Shown here: positions 15,900 to 24,965 of the stretch, piece by piece
Layout of the letters: each line of letters starts with the position of its first letter
How positions within the stretch are numbered: position 1 is the first letter of the stretch
NCBI RefSeq assembly: GCF_007676705.1
Contig: NZ_VEBF01000001.1
Span: forward strand, 2,163,574 to 2,227,573
DNA length: 64,000 nucleotides
Direction of reading: 5' to 3'
Origin: Paenibacillus xylanexedens
GTDB lineage: Bacteria; Bacillota; Bacilli; Paenibacillales; Paenibacillaceae
Position numbers and translations under genes: made by a program
Notes under the pieces: model-generated
Seen by the model: the letters and a program-made list of their open reading frames with translations, nothing else
Told to the model about the DNA's origin: nothing
Databases searched by the model: none

Positions 15900-18599
15900 T
15901 TATTTACCAGACTTGCTTCCGATATTCACACTACCTGTCAGACGAATATCATCGGATGCACTGCCGACATACACTTGAACTTTACCCTTAGGCATTACCC
16001 ATTCATTTGATGCTTCATCCCAATAGGACAATGCGCTGCGATCCAGTTGAATGTTGACCCGTTGCTGCTTGCCTGCTTTGAGATCGACTTTCGCCCAGCC
16101 AGCAAGCTGCTTCTCTGGCGTTTCAACTTTGGTTGGTAGATTGCCGACATAGACCTGTACAACTTCCGCACCTGAAACTTTACCGGTATTACGCAGGTTA
16201 AGGGATACTTCTACGGTTTCCTTATCACCTTTACCAGTGTTCTTCACATGCAGATTACGATAATTAAAATCGGTATATGACAACCCGTGTCCAAAGGCGA
16301 ACGCCGGTGTCATGCCTTCTTTGTTATATCCTTTGTATCCTACAAAGATACCCTCGGAGTAGTTACCCACCCCATTCACACCCGGGAATTGTTCCGCAGT
16401 GGATACCGGGGTCTGGGAATCATCTGATGGGAACGTCACCGGCAACTTACCGGATGGATTCACATCACCGAATAGCACACGTGCCACTGCATTACCTTGT
16501 TCCTGACCTGCATACCAAGCCTGAACGATGGATGGTACTTCTTTTTGCCAGGAATCCATTTCAACAGCACGACCACTCATTTGTACCACGATCGTTTTTG
16601 GATTGGCTGCCGCTACCTCGCGAATCAGCTGCTCCTGGTTATTTGGCAGTTCCAGATCGGAACGGTCTACATAACCTTCACTGTCATACGTACGTGTCAC
16701 GACAACCGCGACATCTGATTTTTTGGCCAGATCGACTGCTTTTTGCATTTTGGCATCCACAGCATCTTCAGGAGCTTCCCAGCCGAAACGAACTTGGGCT
16801 CCCATGTCATTACTGGATTGTACCGGGAAATCTGTACGATATTCAATCCGAATGTTGTGAGACTCGCCTTCTTTAAGTGTAATTTCTTTCTTTGTAGTGC
16901 TCAGTGTCGTACCTTGATTGTCTACCAGCAGCTGGTCATCCACGTATAGTTTTGCAGAACCCAGACTGGTCAGAGACAGTTTGTAATCACCTGTTTTCGG
17001 TGCCTTAATGGAACCTGTCCAACGAGCAGACATCTTGGCATTGAACTCCGTTGGTGTCACCGGAAGCTTGGAAGATTGTGCGTTAAAACCTTCATAGTTG
17101 TAGAATCCAAGATTCATATTAACCTGATTATCTGTACGAACCAGAGAAGGATTGCCTTCCATATCTTTGTTTGTCCAGTATTCGGCACGCAATCCGTTTT
17201 TCGAATTGTCTGAACCACTTTCGTTATCACCCGCTGGAGACAAGAGCGTGGATGGTACCGCGGACGGTCCGTTAAACGCATCTCCTGCCGAGATCGGATC
17301 GGTTCCGGCTGCATATTGCACATCTACACCGTTTCCTGCATGGTTACGAATCCCTTCAAGCGGGCTCACCGTATAGGTCGGATTAACGAGACTGCTACCA
17401 CCACCGGCTGCGGATGCGGTATCCGCATCGGGTCCGATCACTGCAATGGACTTCAGATTTTTGCTCGACAGTGGCAGCATGTTGTCGTTATTTTGCAAGA
17501 GAACCATGCTCTCTTCCGCAAACTCACGTGCTTTAGCCCCATCTGCCTTCGCATTGATTTGTGTATTGGTTACAGGGTTGTCGAACAGCCCTTTATCGAA
17601 CATTTGAAGCAAAATGCGTCTAACTTTCTCATCAATGGTTTGCTCGCTCACTTCGCCATTATTCACGGCTTCCAGTAGCTTACTTCCCCATTTGCCGTAA
17701 GGCTCTCCAGGTGTCTCCAGATCCAGACCCGCATTAGCAGATTTGGCCGTGCTGAAGTTTGCGCCGTAGTCACTCATGACGAACCCTTCAAAGCCGAACT
17801 GGTCCTTGAGGACATCGGTCAGCATCTCCTTGTTCTCACAAGCATATGTACCGTTCACCTGGTTAAATGAACACATAGCCGAACCAAGATCCGCTTTTTC
17901 GACCATCGCCTGGAACGGACGAGCATAGACTTCCTGAATCGCACGTTCACTCGCTGTAGCATTGGTCGTGAAACGTTCCGTCTCCTGGTTGTTCAGGATA
18001 TAGTGTTTCGCTGTAGCGATAACCGGATTACTTTGAATCCCGTTCACATAGGCTGCACCCATGCCCGAAGCCAGTAGCGGATCTTCCCCAAGGGATTCGA
18101 AGTTACGGGAACCCCATGGCGTACGTGCAATATCCAGTCCAGGACCCAGAACGACATTATGTGTTGTATCATGTGCTTCCTGACCGATCAGATCGCCATA
18201 TTTCTTGGCAAGATTGGTATCCCAGGAAGCGGCAAGCGCGATGGGGGCAGGCAATGCCGTGGACTTTTTGTCCTGCACATCCGGGTTAGCCACACGTACC
18301 CCTGCAGGTCCATCTGCCATCTGTAATGCCGGAATGCCGAGGCGCTCCAATCCATCATTATAGAAACCATAATAGTTATTTACTTTACCAGTTACGAATC
18401 CAACTTTCTCCTCCAGCGTCATCTCCTTGAGCAACAGCTCGGTGCGTTCTTCCGCAGATAGAGATGTGTTCATCCATGGCCGATCGGCCCCGGATTCCGC
18501 CTCCGCGGCGAAGGCGTTTAGCGGCATAGCCGCAACCGCCACGATGATTAATAGCATAAACCATCGTTTGAGGAAAATCAGATTGAGTCTTCTGTTCAT
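15900..18599 (-). CDS. Secreted GH3 beta-glucosidase with PA14 insert
   Basis: An 899-residue protein. ATG 18599 follows GGAGAG by 8 nt; the frame to 18662 has no RBS. The signal peptide is MNRRLNLIFLKRWFMLLIIV ... MPLNAFA, cut before AEAES. The GH3 N-terminal barrel has MADGPAGVR, HYILNNQETER and the nucleophile Asp in FVMSDYGANF (about 276). The second domain carries VLLQNNDNMLPL and VIGPDAD. A PA14-like sugar-binding insert (about 485-620, with LRAEYWTN, YKLSLTSLGSAKLYVDDQLL) and a fibronectin-III-like end (VVQVYVGN) follow. This is the usual layout for bacterial GH3 beta-glucosidases, which release terminal sugars from oligosaccharides. It is probably paired with the GH30 enzyme downstream for glucan use. 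Confidence 0.9.
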   Translation of the reverse strand: MNRRLNLIFLKRWFMLLIIVAVAAMPLNAFAAEAESGADRPWMNTSLSAEERTELLLKEMTLEEKVGFVTGKVNNYYGFYNDGLERLGIPALQMADGPAGVRVANPDVQDKKSTALPAPIALAASWDTNLAKKYGDLIGQEAHDTTHNVVLGPGLDIARTPWGSRNFESLGEDPLLASGMGAAYVNGIQSNPVIATAKHYILNNQETERFTTNATASERAIQEVYARPFQAMVEKADLGSAMCSFNQVNGTYACENKEMLTDVLKDQFGFEGFVMSDYGANFSTAKSANAGLDLETPGEPYGKWGSKLLEAVNNGEVSEQTIDEKVRRILLQMFDKGLFDNPVTNTQINAKADGAKAREFAEESMVLLQNNDNMLPLSSKNLKSIAVIGPDADTASAAGGGSSLVNPTYTVSPLEGIRNHAGNGVDVQYAAGTDPISAGDAFNGPSAVPSTLLSPAGDNESGSDNSKNGLRAEYWTNKDMEGNPSLVRTDNQVNMNLGFYNYEGFNAQSSKLPVTPTEFNAKMSARWTGSIKAPKTGDYKLSLTSLGSAKLYVDDQLLVDNQGTTLSTTKKEITLKEGESHNIRIEYRTDFPVQSSNDMGAQVRFGWEAPEDAVDAKMQKAVDLAKKSDVAVVVTRTYDSEGYVDRSDLELPNNQEQLIREVAAANPKTIVVQMSGRAVEMDSWQKEVPSIVQAWYAGQEQGNAVARVLFGDVNPSGKLPVTFPSDDSQTPVSTAEQFPGVNGVGNYSEGIFVGYKGYNKEGMTPAFAFGHGLSYTDFNYRNLHVKNTGKGDKETVEVSLNLRNTGKVSGAEVVQVYVGNLPTKVETPEKQLAGWAKVDLKAGKQQRVNIQLDRSALSYWDEASNEWVMPKGKVQVYVGSASDDIRLTGSVNIGSKSGK

Positions 18600-19216
18600 G
18601 TTGTAAGCTCTCCTTCTCTCTTGATCATTTTTCTCGCATACATCCTGAATACATGTATACAAGGGAATGCATACTGGTTTTGATCCAGCCTTTCAAGCAT
18701 TCAGGTCGTCCTGCACATGGCTTCGGAAACTGCAGCCTGCAAGCAAGTCAGCAGATTTCGCTTCCTAACGATAGCCGACCTGTTCATGAATTACATCCAC
18801 TTAAATTTGGTAAAAGCTCGATTGGAACGAGCCTAGTTCTTTGGAATCATGTCTCGTTGAATTCAGATAACAGAGAAAGAAAACGAATTATTTACATTTC
18901 CGTAACTACTTGAGAACAAATTATTTACTTTTAAAAACAGTCAGTTCGACCCACTCCCGATCAACCAGTTAATTCAATTAATTATCAGATTAAGGAATAT
19001 CTTAAGATGCTTTGGGTCCTAAGACTATTTGAAACCGGAACCAATCCGGCCCATTGCAATATCCAAAAATATAAAAGCAACTGAAGTCCCTTTTAACAGG
19101 TTCCTCAGTTGCCTTTATGTTTGGATTTCTCCATATTGTTCAATTTTCATCCCTGATTCTTGTTCTACACTCATTATATTGAGATTCCGAGTTACATTGA
19201 AAATCAGAGTAACAAA
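18600..19216. other. 617-bp intergenic region between the GH3 and DUF4132 genes
   Basis: No convincing gene here. The start should carry the GH3 promoter on the minus strand, but no strong -35/-10 pair stands out. Two hairpins are seen: GCTCG-N7-CGAGC near 18815-18832, and arms GCAACTGA (19077-19084) and TCAGTTGC (19103-19110), the latter followed by a T-rich stretch on both strands. The second looks like a terminator without an obvious gene and could end a small RNA. The region is visibly more AT-rich after 18880. Confidence 0.4.
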
Positions 19217-19245
19217 TAAAAAACCGCCCCAAGAGGGGCGATTCA
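19217..19245 (-). terminator. Terminator of the DUF4132 operon
   Basis: CCGCCCC-AAGA-GGGGCGA (about 19225-19242) forms a GC-rich hairpin. On the minus strand it is followed by a TTTTTT run, just after the stop codon of the large gene at 19249. Confidence 0.8.
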
Positions 19246-19248
19246 CTT

Positions 19249-22200
19249 CTAGTTCTGTATCTGTGCCAGAATCTGCGGGTCCTTAATCTTCTTATCTTCG
19301 GCGAGCAACATCACCTTGGACAGAATCTCAGCCGTTCTCGGATCTTCATCGAGGAATGGCAGGAAGATTCGACCCCGATGCTGACTGTGTACCGGTATGA
19401 TATGAAGTGCACCTGTGGCTTGTTTGAGCACATTGCCACTACCCAGATGAACAGCATACTCACCCAATTCACCATCAATCCGTGCGTAATTCCCGTCCAG
19501 ACGTACATTGTCGATCTTCAGCAGACGCAACGACTCGTTCACAATAACGTGACGCATCTCGATTGTTGTCAGGCTGGCTTCCGGATCTACGCCACCCACA
19601 TGTGCAATGCTGACCACCAGATCGATATCACGCATGACTTCCGAGAAGAACGTCAGCGGCACTTCTTGCAGCGCTACCGGTTTGTAGCTCTTACGATCGT
19701 AGAACTGTACCGTTTCTAGCGTTGGTGCCTCGGTATCTGCAGGTGAGAACCAATCCGCCATGGCATAGAGATTCGCGATCAGATTGTGCTCGTAGCTAAC
19801 CTTCTGTAGACCTTCTTCATAACTGACCGTCCATTGGCGTCCTTTAAGCAGAGCCACTGCTTTTTTCGGTTGAATCTGATAACCGGCATAGCGGCGGGAC
19901 ACCGTGCCATTAGCCAATTCGTCCTCATTAGGAAGATATAGCTCACGGAATACCTGCTTGAACGGCTGACGCTCCTGACGGGTGAACAGATCCCGTTGGA
20001 ATTCACTCCAGCTTCCGCTCTGATACAGATGAAGTGGATGAGCAATCAACAGTTGATCCTGTTCCGCTAGTGCATGGACCGTACCCTCCGGTCCTGGTGC
20101 AACCAAACCATTGGATGATACATCGAATCGTCCCGTCTTGTCACCTGACTGGAATACAAGCGTTCTTACCAGTGGATGTATAACCGGATTTTGCATCAGA
20201 CTGGCAATTTCCTCACGTGTAAAGGATGTTCCAGCAGTCATCGAACGTTCCAGCTCCTGCCTTGCCCGTCGATACTGATCCACCAGATCCGACTTGAGCT
20301 CTTTCAGTTCAGCGATATATCCATCTTTTTTGAACCGGGCAGGTACAGACTTGAGTGTCTTCCCTTTACTGATAATAACAAGATCCGGCTGGCCTTCCTC
20401 ATCGAGGACCAATTGTGCTGTTGTGTCAGCACCCAATGCATGAGGTTCAAAGAAGGATTTCATCTCATCCAACTTGCGTGCTTCCATGTCCCACATCAGC
20501 CGCGTAACATCGGCATAGCCTGCATTACGGGCAAGGTTGCCCAGTGCAATCTGCGCTGCCACACCTTCACTGGCGCGGCGTTGTGCGCCAAATTGCTTGC
20601 TCTGCATCAGAAACCTCTGGATGAAGTCGTATCGCTCACGCAGATCCTGTTCCCGATTCACTGCGAATGGAATCAGGCTATAGGTTAATAAATGATCCTT
20701 GTTTCGCTTATCTGACACGGACTCTCGCATGTCGTCCAGACGAAGCTTGCCAAGTGCAGCATCCGCAAACAATTGGGATCTGCGGTGATTAGCTCCCCCG
20801 GAAATGTACTTGGCGCAATCATATAACAGATTGAACCGTTCCTCCCCGACAGCAGCATAGGCTTCTTCAAACCAAGCGATATCAAACGCACCTTCATTGA
20901 AATCCTGTGGCGAGATTGGAGAATAGTGGGCCACGATGGTTTCTTTCTCCGCAGTGAAGCGTTCGTTGATATGAGCATGGAAGTACCAGGCTGCACTGCG
21001 TAGACCTTCCCATCCCAGATACTTTGCAACAATCTCCATCCACTGTGGTGCGTACATGGCTGCTTCCAGCAATTTTTTCTCATTAACCGGATACTTCTGG
21101 AGCAACTCCCCAAGCCGCTTCTCGTCCTCTCCATCCCGTGGATGACAATTCTGAATCAGATAGCTGAACGTCTCTTTACGTGTTGTATTGTCTCCATAGC
21201 TATAGATATATCCACGGACAAATGTATCCTGATCCATCGCAGAGACCAGATGTACCCAGTGTTCCATGCCTTCAATTCGATTCAGTTTCATGGCAAGTGT
21301 ACTTACTTCTGTGGATAGTTCACCCCGAGTAAGCTCGATCTCCAGAATCCGGTTAACGACTGTATCTCGTAAGTGAATCAGCTTCGGATCACTTGCGATC
21401 CCTTCTGTACGAGTGGATGTTATGTCTCTAATAAACAACAGACGATTCGCACCGACCAGCAGCTGGCGATATATCTCCTGTTCATCAATCAGGTTCAACT
21501 GGTACGCACGCAGAAAATCTTCAATTGACAGTAAAGACAGCGGCTGACTACTCTCTACAAGACTGGTGAACTGGTAAGCCGTCTGGAAGAACCGTTTGAA
21601 GCTGTTATCGTCATGGATTTTGCCCCGAACCACATAATTCCAAGGTCCAGTCAGAATATGAAGCATGCCTGACTCCTTCTCGAGTTGATCAGCAGGCATA
21701 CTCGCGATGATAGAAGCCCAGGTTCTCTCAGCTATCTCAAACGTGTCCATCGGGTCACTATCCAGGAATGCCGCCAATACCAGCGCCACTACCTGATCCT
21801 TATACGGTAACGAATCCAGCAACTGCTGCAGCTTTTCGATATCATCCAGAGGATAGGTCTGTTCAGCAAATGACTTGCGCCAGCCTTCCAGTAACGGAAT
21901 CTTTTGCAGTTCTTCATAGTCGTACTGTTCACGGAAATAACTGTAATGATCACTCAATTTACCATTGAATTCCCGGAGCTGTATCCCCATATACAACTGC
22001 ATTAACTCCACACTGCTCAAACCGCCCTGTTGAATATAGTTCTCCCATACATCATGTAGCGGGAATTGTTCCAACTGCTTCATTTCACTCCGCTCTGCAT
22101 ACGGAACCCTTGAACGTAGATTCGCTCCAACTAGCAACGTGTCTTTGTAGCCAGCGTAGTACTCCACTTCATACTCATAATCTCTGTGTTCATGCACCAA

Positions 22201-24219
22201 TTCACTGAGTCCCTCCAGGAATGGTTGGGTCTTATCCAGGGAGAGCGTAAAGATATCCTTCGGAGTATGGCCTTTGAGGTCACGCTTCTCATCCAGCAAT
22301 GGCTCACGTCGCTTCGGATCGAATAAACCAAATCCGTTAGAGACTGTGTAACGACTCCCCTGATCTGTCAGCTTATCCAACAGTTTCTGTTCCTTCGCAG
22401 TGGGTGTCTCAATCAGCTGCGCCAATGGCTGCAATGCCTCCTGCTGAACTATCCGTTCTGGATCTGCCGCAATCTCGGTCAGCAATTCTAGCGCGCCCAG
22501 ACGCTGCAGTTCACTCTTGGCCTGCAAAACTCGCTTCAGTGAGACCTTCAACTGGTCCACGGGTTGCAGTAATAATACATGGATGACCTTCTGACGAAGT
22601 GAGCCCGTCTTGAGCTTCATCAACGCCTCCATCTGTTTCATCTCTTCAACCGTCAACGTGAGCAGCTTCGCCTTGGCGAGTGCACTCTCCCGATTACTGA
22701 TGCTTTTATCAGACAAACTTTCAAACACAAATTGTCTTTGCACCTCATTCTCGGGATGCTGAACAAACTGGGACAGCAGTTCTCCGCGCAGTTCCGGGCT
22801 TAAACGGTCCTTAATTGCGATAACTTCACCAATCCATTCCGGGTCCATATCATATGCGGCCAGATATAACATTTTCTTGACTACATCATCCGTATCAATC
22901 CGGTAGTGAACATACTCAAGTACACCCGATGGTCCACCTGACCCGCCTTTTGGAATGGCAGCCAGCATCTGTTTGAACCGATCAAAGTCCTGACGCCGCA
23001 AGGCCTTATCTCCAAGAGCAGGCAATGGCCACACGTAGACGCTACGTTGATTTTCTCCATTCTCGAAACTCCAGTTGTACATATACATGGCATCATAGTT
23101 GGTTACAATCCAGTGCATCAACTCGGTATCCTGAGCCTCCAGATAACGACGCGCAATGTCCAATCGAAGCTCTCTGTTCTGGCTGTTAGCCAGTACGTAT
23201 TGAGCAACAATCTTCTGATATATTTGACCTTGATCCATAATCTCGATTATCTTGCTCTTCAATTCATTCTCTTCAATGACCGCTGTCGCCCACAGACTGA
23301 TAAAGAGCTTGTTGGCATTCGCTTCCTGCTGCCAGGCCTCGCGTACTTCTGGTTGCTCAAGCGCCTCATAGGCCTGTTCAATCAGCTGCGCGGCAACACG
23401 CTGGTTGGCTGCTTCTATGCCGATCCCCGTCCATACGGCGAGCGCTCTTACCACTGAACTGAAACGAATCAGGTTGTTGTCGATGATAATTTTTAATATG
23501 TAAATATAGGCTTCCAGTGTTCCTTCATCCATCCGCTCCACAATGCTTTGGCGAAGCCCTTCCTGCAACCTTGCTGCAACGAGCAGCTCACCTACCATCT
23601 GATATGCCTCTGCCTGATCACTCATAAATATACCTTTGATCATTTCATGGGTTAACAGCGCAGTCTGATTGTCACCATAGATAATATCGTGCAGTGCCTG
23701 CTTCATATCCCCGCCCGGATGGTCCAGTTCATATGCAATGCAATCCGGCAGTACCGAACGGATCTCATGCAGATAATCCAGCTTGTACTCACGAAGTGAT
23801 ACATATTCACTCAGGGAGAAATTCTGCATCTCCATTCGGAACAATCCCATCAGTTTGCGGATGACCTGTGCAACATGCTGTTCCGGATCGGATGTGCGAA
23901 AAGGTCTGCGTTCATAGTTGTTACTGTATGGAAAACGTGTTGCACGCTCTGCGATATAACGGAATCGTTCAACCAATGACTCGCTCGCCAGATGTTGGAG
24001 TACATCCAATAGTGGCTGGAATAATGGTTCTTGCGTTTCCGCGGCCAGCCTTCCAAGCAACCCTTCTGTATTCAAAAACATCTTCTCGTCTCCACGCAAA
24101 TACGTAGACCCGGCGATCTCTGCAACATAGCCTGCCAACTCAAGCTGTACCCCTGTTAACGACTTGGCTCTTTCCTGCAATCCATCCATATACACCTGTA
24201 CTTGCTCTTCCTTATTCAT
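19249..24219 (-). CDS. Very large DUF4132-domain protein (YehI/MolR-like), HEAT-rich
   Basis: A 1656-residue cytoplasmic protein with no signal peptide or membrane segment; ATG 24219 follows a GGAGGAGAACAGG RBS. The first 1200 residues are alpha-helical with repeat-like stretches (for example LVERFRYIAERATRFPYSNN and VFESLSDKSISNRESALAKA), fitting HEAT-type solenoids. The C-terminal 430 residues match DUF4132: ARFKKDGYIAELKELKSDLV, HPLVRTLVFQSGD, YAGYQIQPKKAVALLKGRQW, DIDLVVSIAHVGGVDPEAS and IRVDGNYA-like end motifs. E. coli relatives YehI and MolR are of unclear function, MolR once linked to molybdate metabolism. Here the nearest upstream operon encodes a molybdoenzyme (nasC), though a terminator lies between. 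The small partner gene is 24 bp upstream. Function unknown. Confidence 0.75.
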   Translation of the reverse strand: MNKEEQVQVYMDGLQERAKSLTGVQLELAGYVAEIAGSTYLRGDEKMFLNTEGLLGRLAAETQEPLFQPLLDVLQHLASESLVERFRYIAERATRFPYSNNYERRPFRTSDPEQHVAQVIRKLMGLFRMEMQNFSLSEYVSLREYKLDYLHEIRSVLPDCIAYELDHPGGDMKQALHDIIYGDNQTALLTHEMIKGIFMSDQAEAYQMVGELLVAARLQEGLRQSIVERMDEGTLEAYIYILKIIIDNNLIRFSSVVRALAVWTGIGIEAANQRVAAQLIEQAYEALEQPEVREAWQQEANANKLFISLWATAVIEENELKSKIIEIMDQGQIYQKIVAQYVLANSQNRELRLDIARRYLEAQDTELMHWIVTNYDAMYMYNWSFENGENQRSVYVWPLPALGDKALRRQDFDRFKQMLAAIPKGGSGGPSGVLEYVHYRIDTDDVVKKMLYLAAYDMDPEWIGEVIAIKDRLSPELRGELLSQFVQHPENEVQRQFVFESLSDKSISNRESALAKAKLLTLTVEEMKQMEALMKLKTGSLRQKVIHVLLLQPVDQLKVSLKRVLQAKSELQRLGALELLTEIAADPERIVQQEALQPLAQLIETPTAKEQKLLDKLTDQGSRYTVSNGFGLFDPKRREPLLDEKRDLKGHTPKDIFTLSLDKTQPFLEGLSELVHEHRDYEYEVEYYAGYKDTLLVGANLRSRVPYAERSEMKQLEQFPLHDVWENYIQQGGLSSVELMQLYMGIQLREFNGKLSDHYSYFREQYDYEELQKIPLLEGWRKSFAEQTYPLDDIEKLQQLLDSLPYKDQVVALVLAAFLDSDPMDTFEIAERTWASIIASMPADQLEKESGMLHILTGPWNYVVRGKIHDDNSFKRFFQTAYQFTSLVESSQPLSLLSIEDFLRAYQLNLIDEQEIYRQLLVGANRLLFIRDITSTRTEGIASDPKLIHLRDTVVNRILEIELTRGELSTEVSTLAMKLNRIEGMEHWVHLVSAMDQDTFVRGYIYSYGDNTTRKETFSYLIQNCHPRDGEDEKRLGELLQKYPVNEKKLLEAAMYAPQWMEIVAKYLGWEGLRSAAWYFHAHINERFTAEKETIVAHYSPISPQDFNEGAFDIAWFEEAYAAVGEERFNLLYDCAKYISGGANHRRSQLFADAALGKLRLDDMRESVSDKRNKDHLLTYSLIPFAVNREQDLRERYDFIQRFLMQSKQFGAQRRASEGVAAQIALGNLARNAGYADVTRLMWDMEARKLDEMKSFFEPHALGADTTAQLVLDEEGQPDLVIISKGKTLKSVPARFKKDGYIAELKELKSDLVDQYRRARQELERSMTAGTSFTREEIASLMQNPVIHPLVRTLVFQSGDKTGRFDVSSNGLVAPGPEGTVHALAEQDQLLIAHPLHLYQSGSWSEFQRDLFTRQERQPFKQVFRELYLPNEDELANGTVSRRYAGYQIQPKKAVALLKGRQWTVSYEEGLQKVSYEHNLIANLYAMADWFSPADTEAPTLETVQFYDRKSYKPVALQEVPLTFFSEVMRDIDLVVSIAHVGGVDPEASLTTIEMRHVIVNESLRLLKIDNVRLDGNYARIDGELGEYAVHLGSGNVLKQATGALHIIPVHSQHRGRIFLPFLDEDPRTAEILSKVMLLAEDKKIKDPQILAQIQN

Positions 24220-24243
24220 CCTGTTCTCCTCCTTGATTGCTCT

Positions 24244-24663
24244 CTACCACAGACGTCCGGCAAGCATTGTAAAACGGATAAATACCACGTTATCGCCATC
24301 TTTTACAACAAGTGACTCGTCCAGCTTCTGCAATTCTTCATCGTTGAGAAACACTTTGTACAATCCATCCTCATAGGCAGTTATCGCTGTCTCCACCGCA
24401 ACCACCAGATCAGGAACGCCCTCGTTGTAAACTGTACTAAATCCGACTTTCCCTGCCGCTCCCTGTGCCTCAATCTCATCCGGCATCAAGTAGGCAAGCC
24501 ATTCTGCTTGTTGCTTCTTGTCCTGAAGAGCTTTCACTTGCAGAGCCACCATATTCTCAATGAGCTGCCTTAGCGTATGAGTTGTTTCCGGAAGTTCGAC
24601 AGCTTGTTTGGCGAGTACCGGCTTGCGCTTACCCAGACTTTTTACCGTTATCCATACGTTCAT
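24244..24663 (-). CDS. Small conserved hypothetical protein, partner of the DUF4132 gene
   Basis: A 139-residue soluble protein with start ATG 24663 and stop 24 bp before the DUF4132 start, on the same strand, so the two form an operon. It begins MNVWITVKSLGKRKPVLAKQ and contains ELPETTHTLRQLIENMVALQ, FSTVYNEGVPDLVVAVETAI, YKVFLNDEELQKLDESLVVK and ends FIRFTMLAGRLW. The shape (a beta strand, helix, then a beta-grasp-like end with a conserved FLNDEE-like turn) suggests a small adaptor. I do not recognise a named family. Its tight linkage suggests it works with the large protein. Confidence 0.6.
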   Translation of the reverse strand: MNVWITVKSLGKRKPVLAKQAVELPETTHTLRQLIENMVALQVKALQDKKQQAEWLAYLMPDEIEAQGAAGKVGFSTVYNEGVPDLVVAVETAITAYEDGLYKVFLNDEELQKLDESLVVKDGDNVVFIRFTMLAGRLW

Positions 24664-24892
24664 TGTCTTGCCCCCTCTGTCCTGCCCTATTTGAAGAAGC
24701 TTCCATAAGCCCCGATATCTATACCACGATGCGGAATAACCTAAACTCTAAATGACGGTCTGCCTCAAAATAAAACAAAAAATACGTACATATGTACCCC
24801 TAATGAACATCATAACTAAAATTCAATCCATATTCATGAGCCAATGCTCATGTTTACGTGGAACCACGGAACTATGGCCTACTTGCGTACAT

Positions 24893-24942
24893 ATACGCAA
24901 AAAAAAAGCCGCACAGTCTCATATAAATATGGACTGCGCAGC
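24893..24942 (-). terminator. Terminator of the nasBC operon
   Basis: Arms GCCGCACAGTC (24908-24918) and GACTGCGCAGC (24932-24942) pair at 9 of 11 positions. On the minus strand the hairpin is followed by a run of T (24907-24899), just after the nasC stop at 24966. Confidence 0.85.
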
Positions 24943-24965
24943 CGCTAAGCTACCATTAGAACAGC

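Noticed and set aside
16277..16876. A 199-residue plus-strand frame within the GH3 gene.
   Set aside because: Long antisense frame caused by codon bias; no RBS or homology.
18653..18913. An 86-residue frame upstream of the GH3 gene.
   Set aside because: No RBS, no family pattern, overlaps the expected promoter region.
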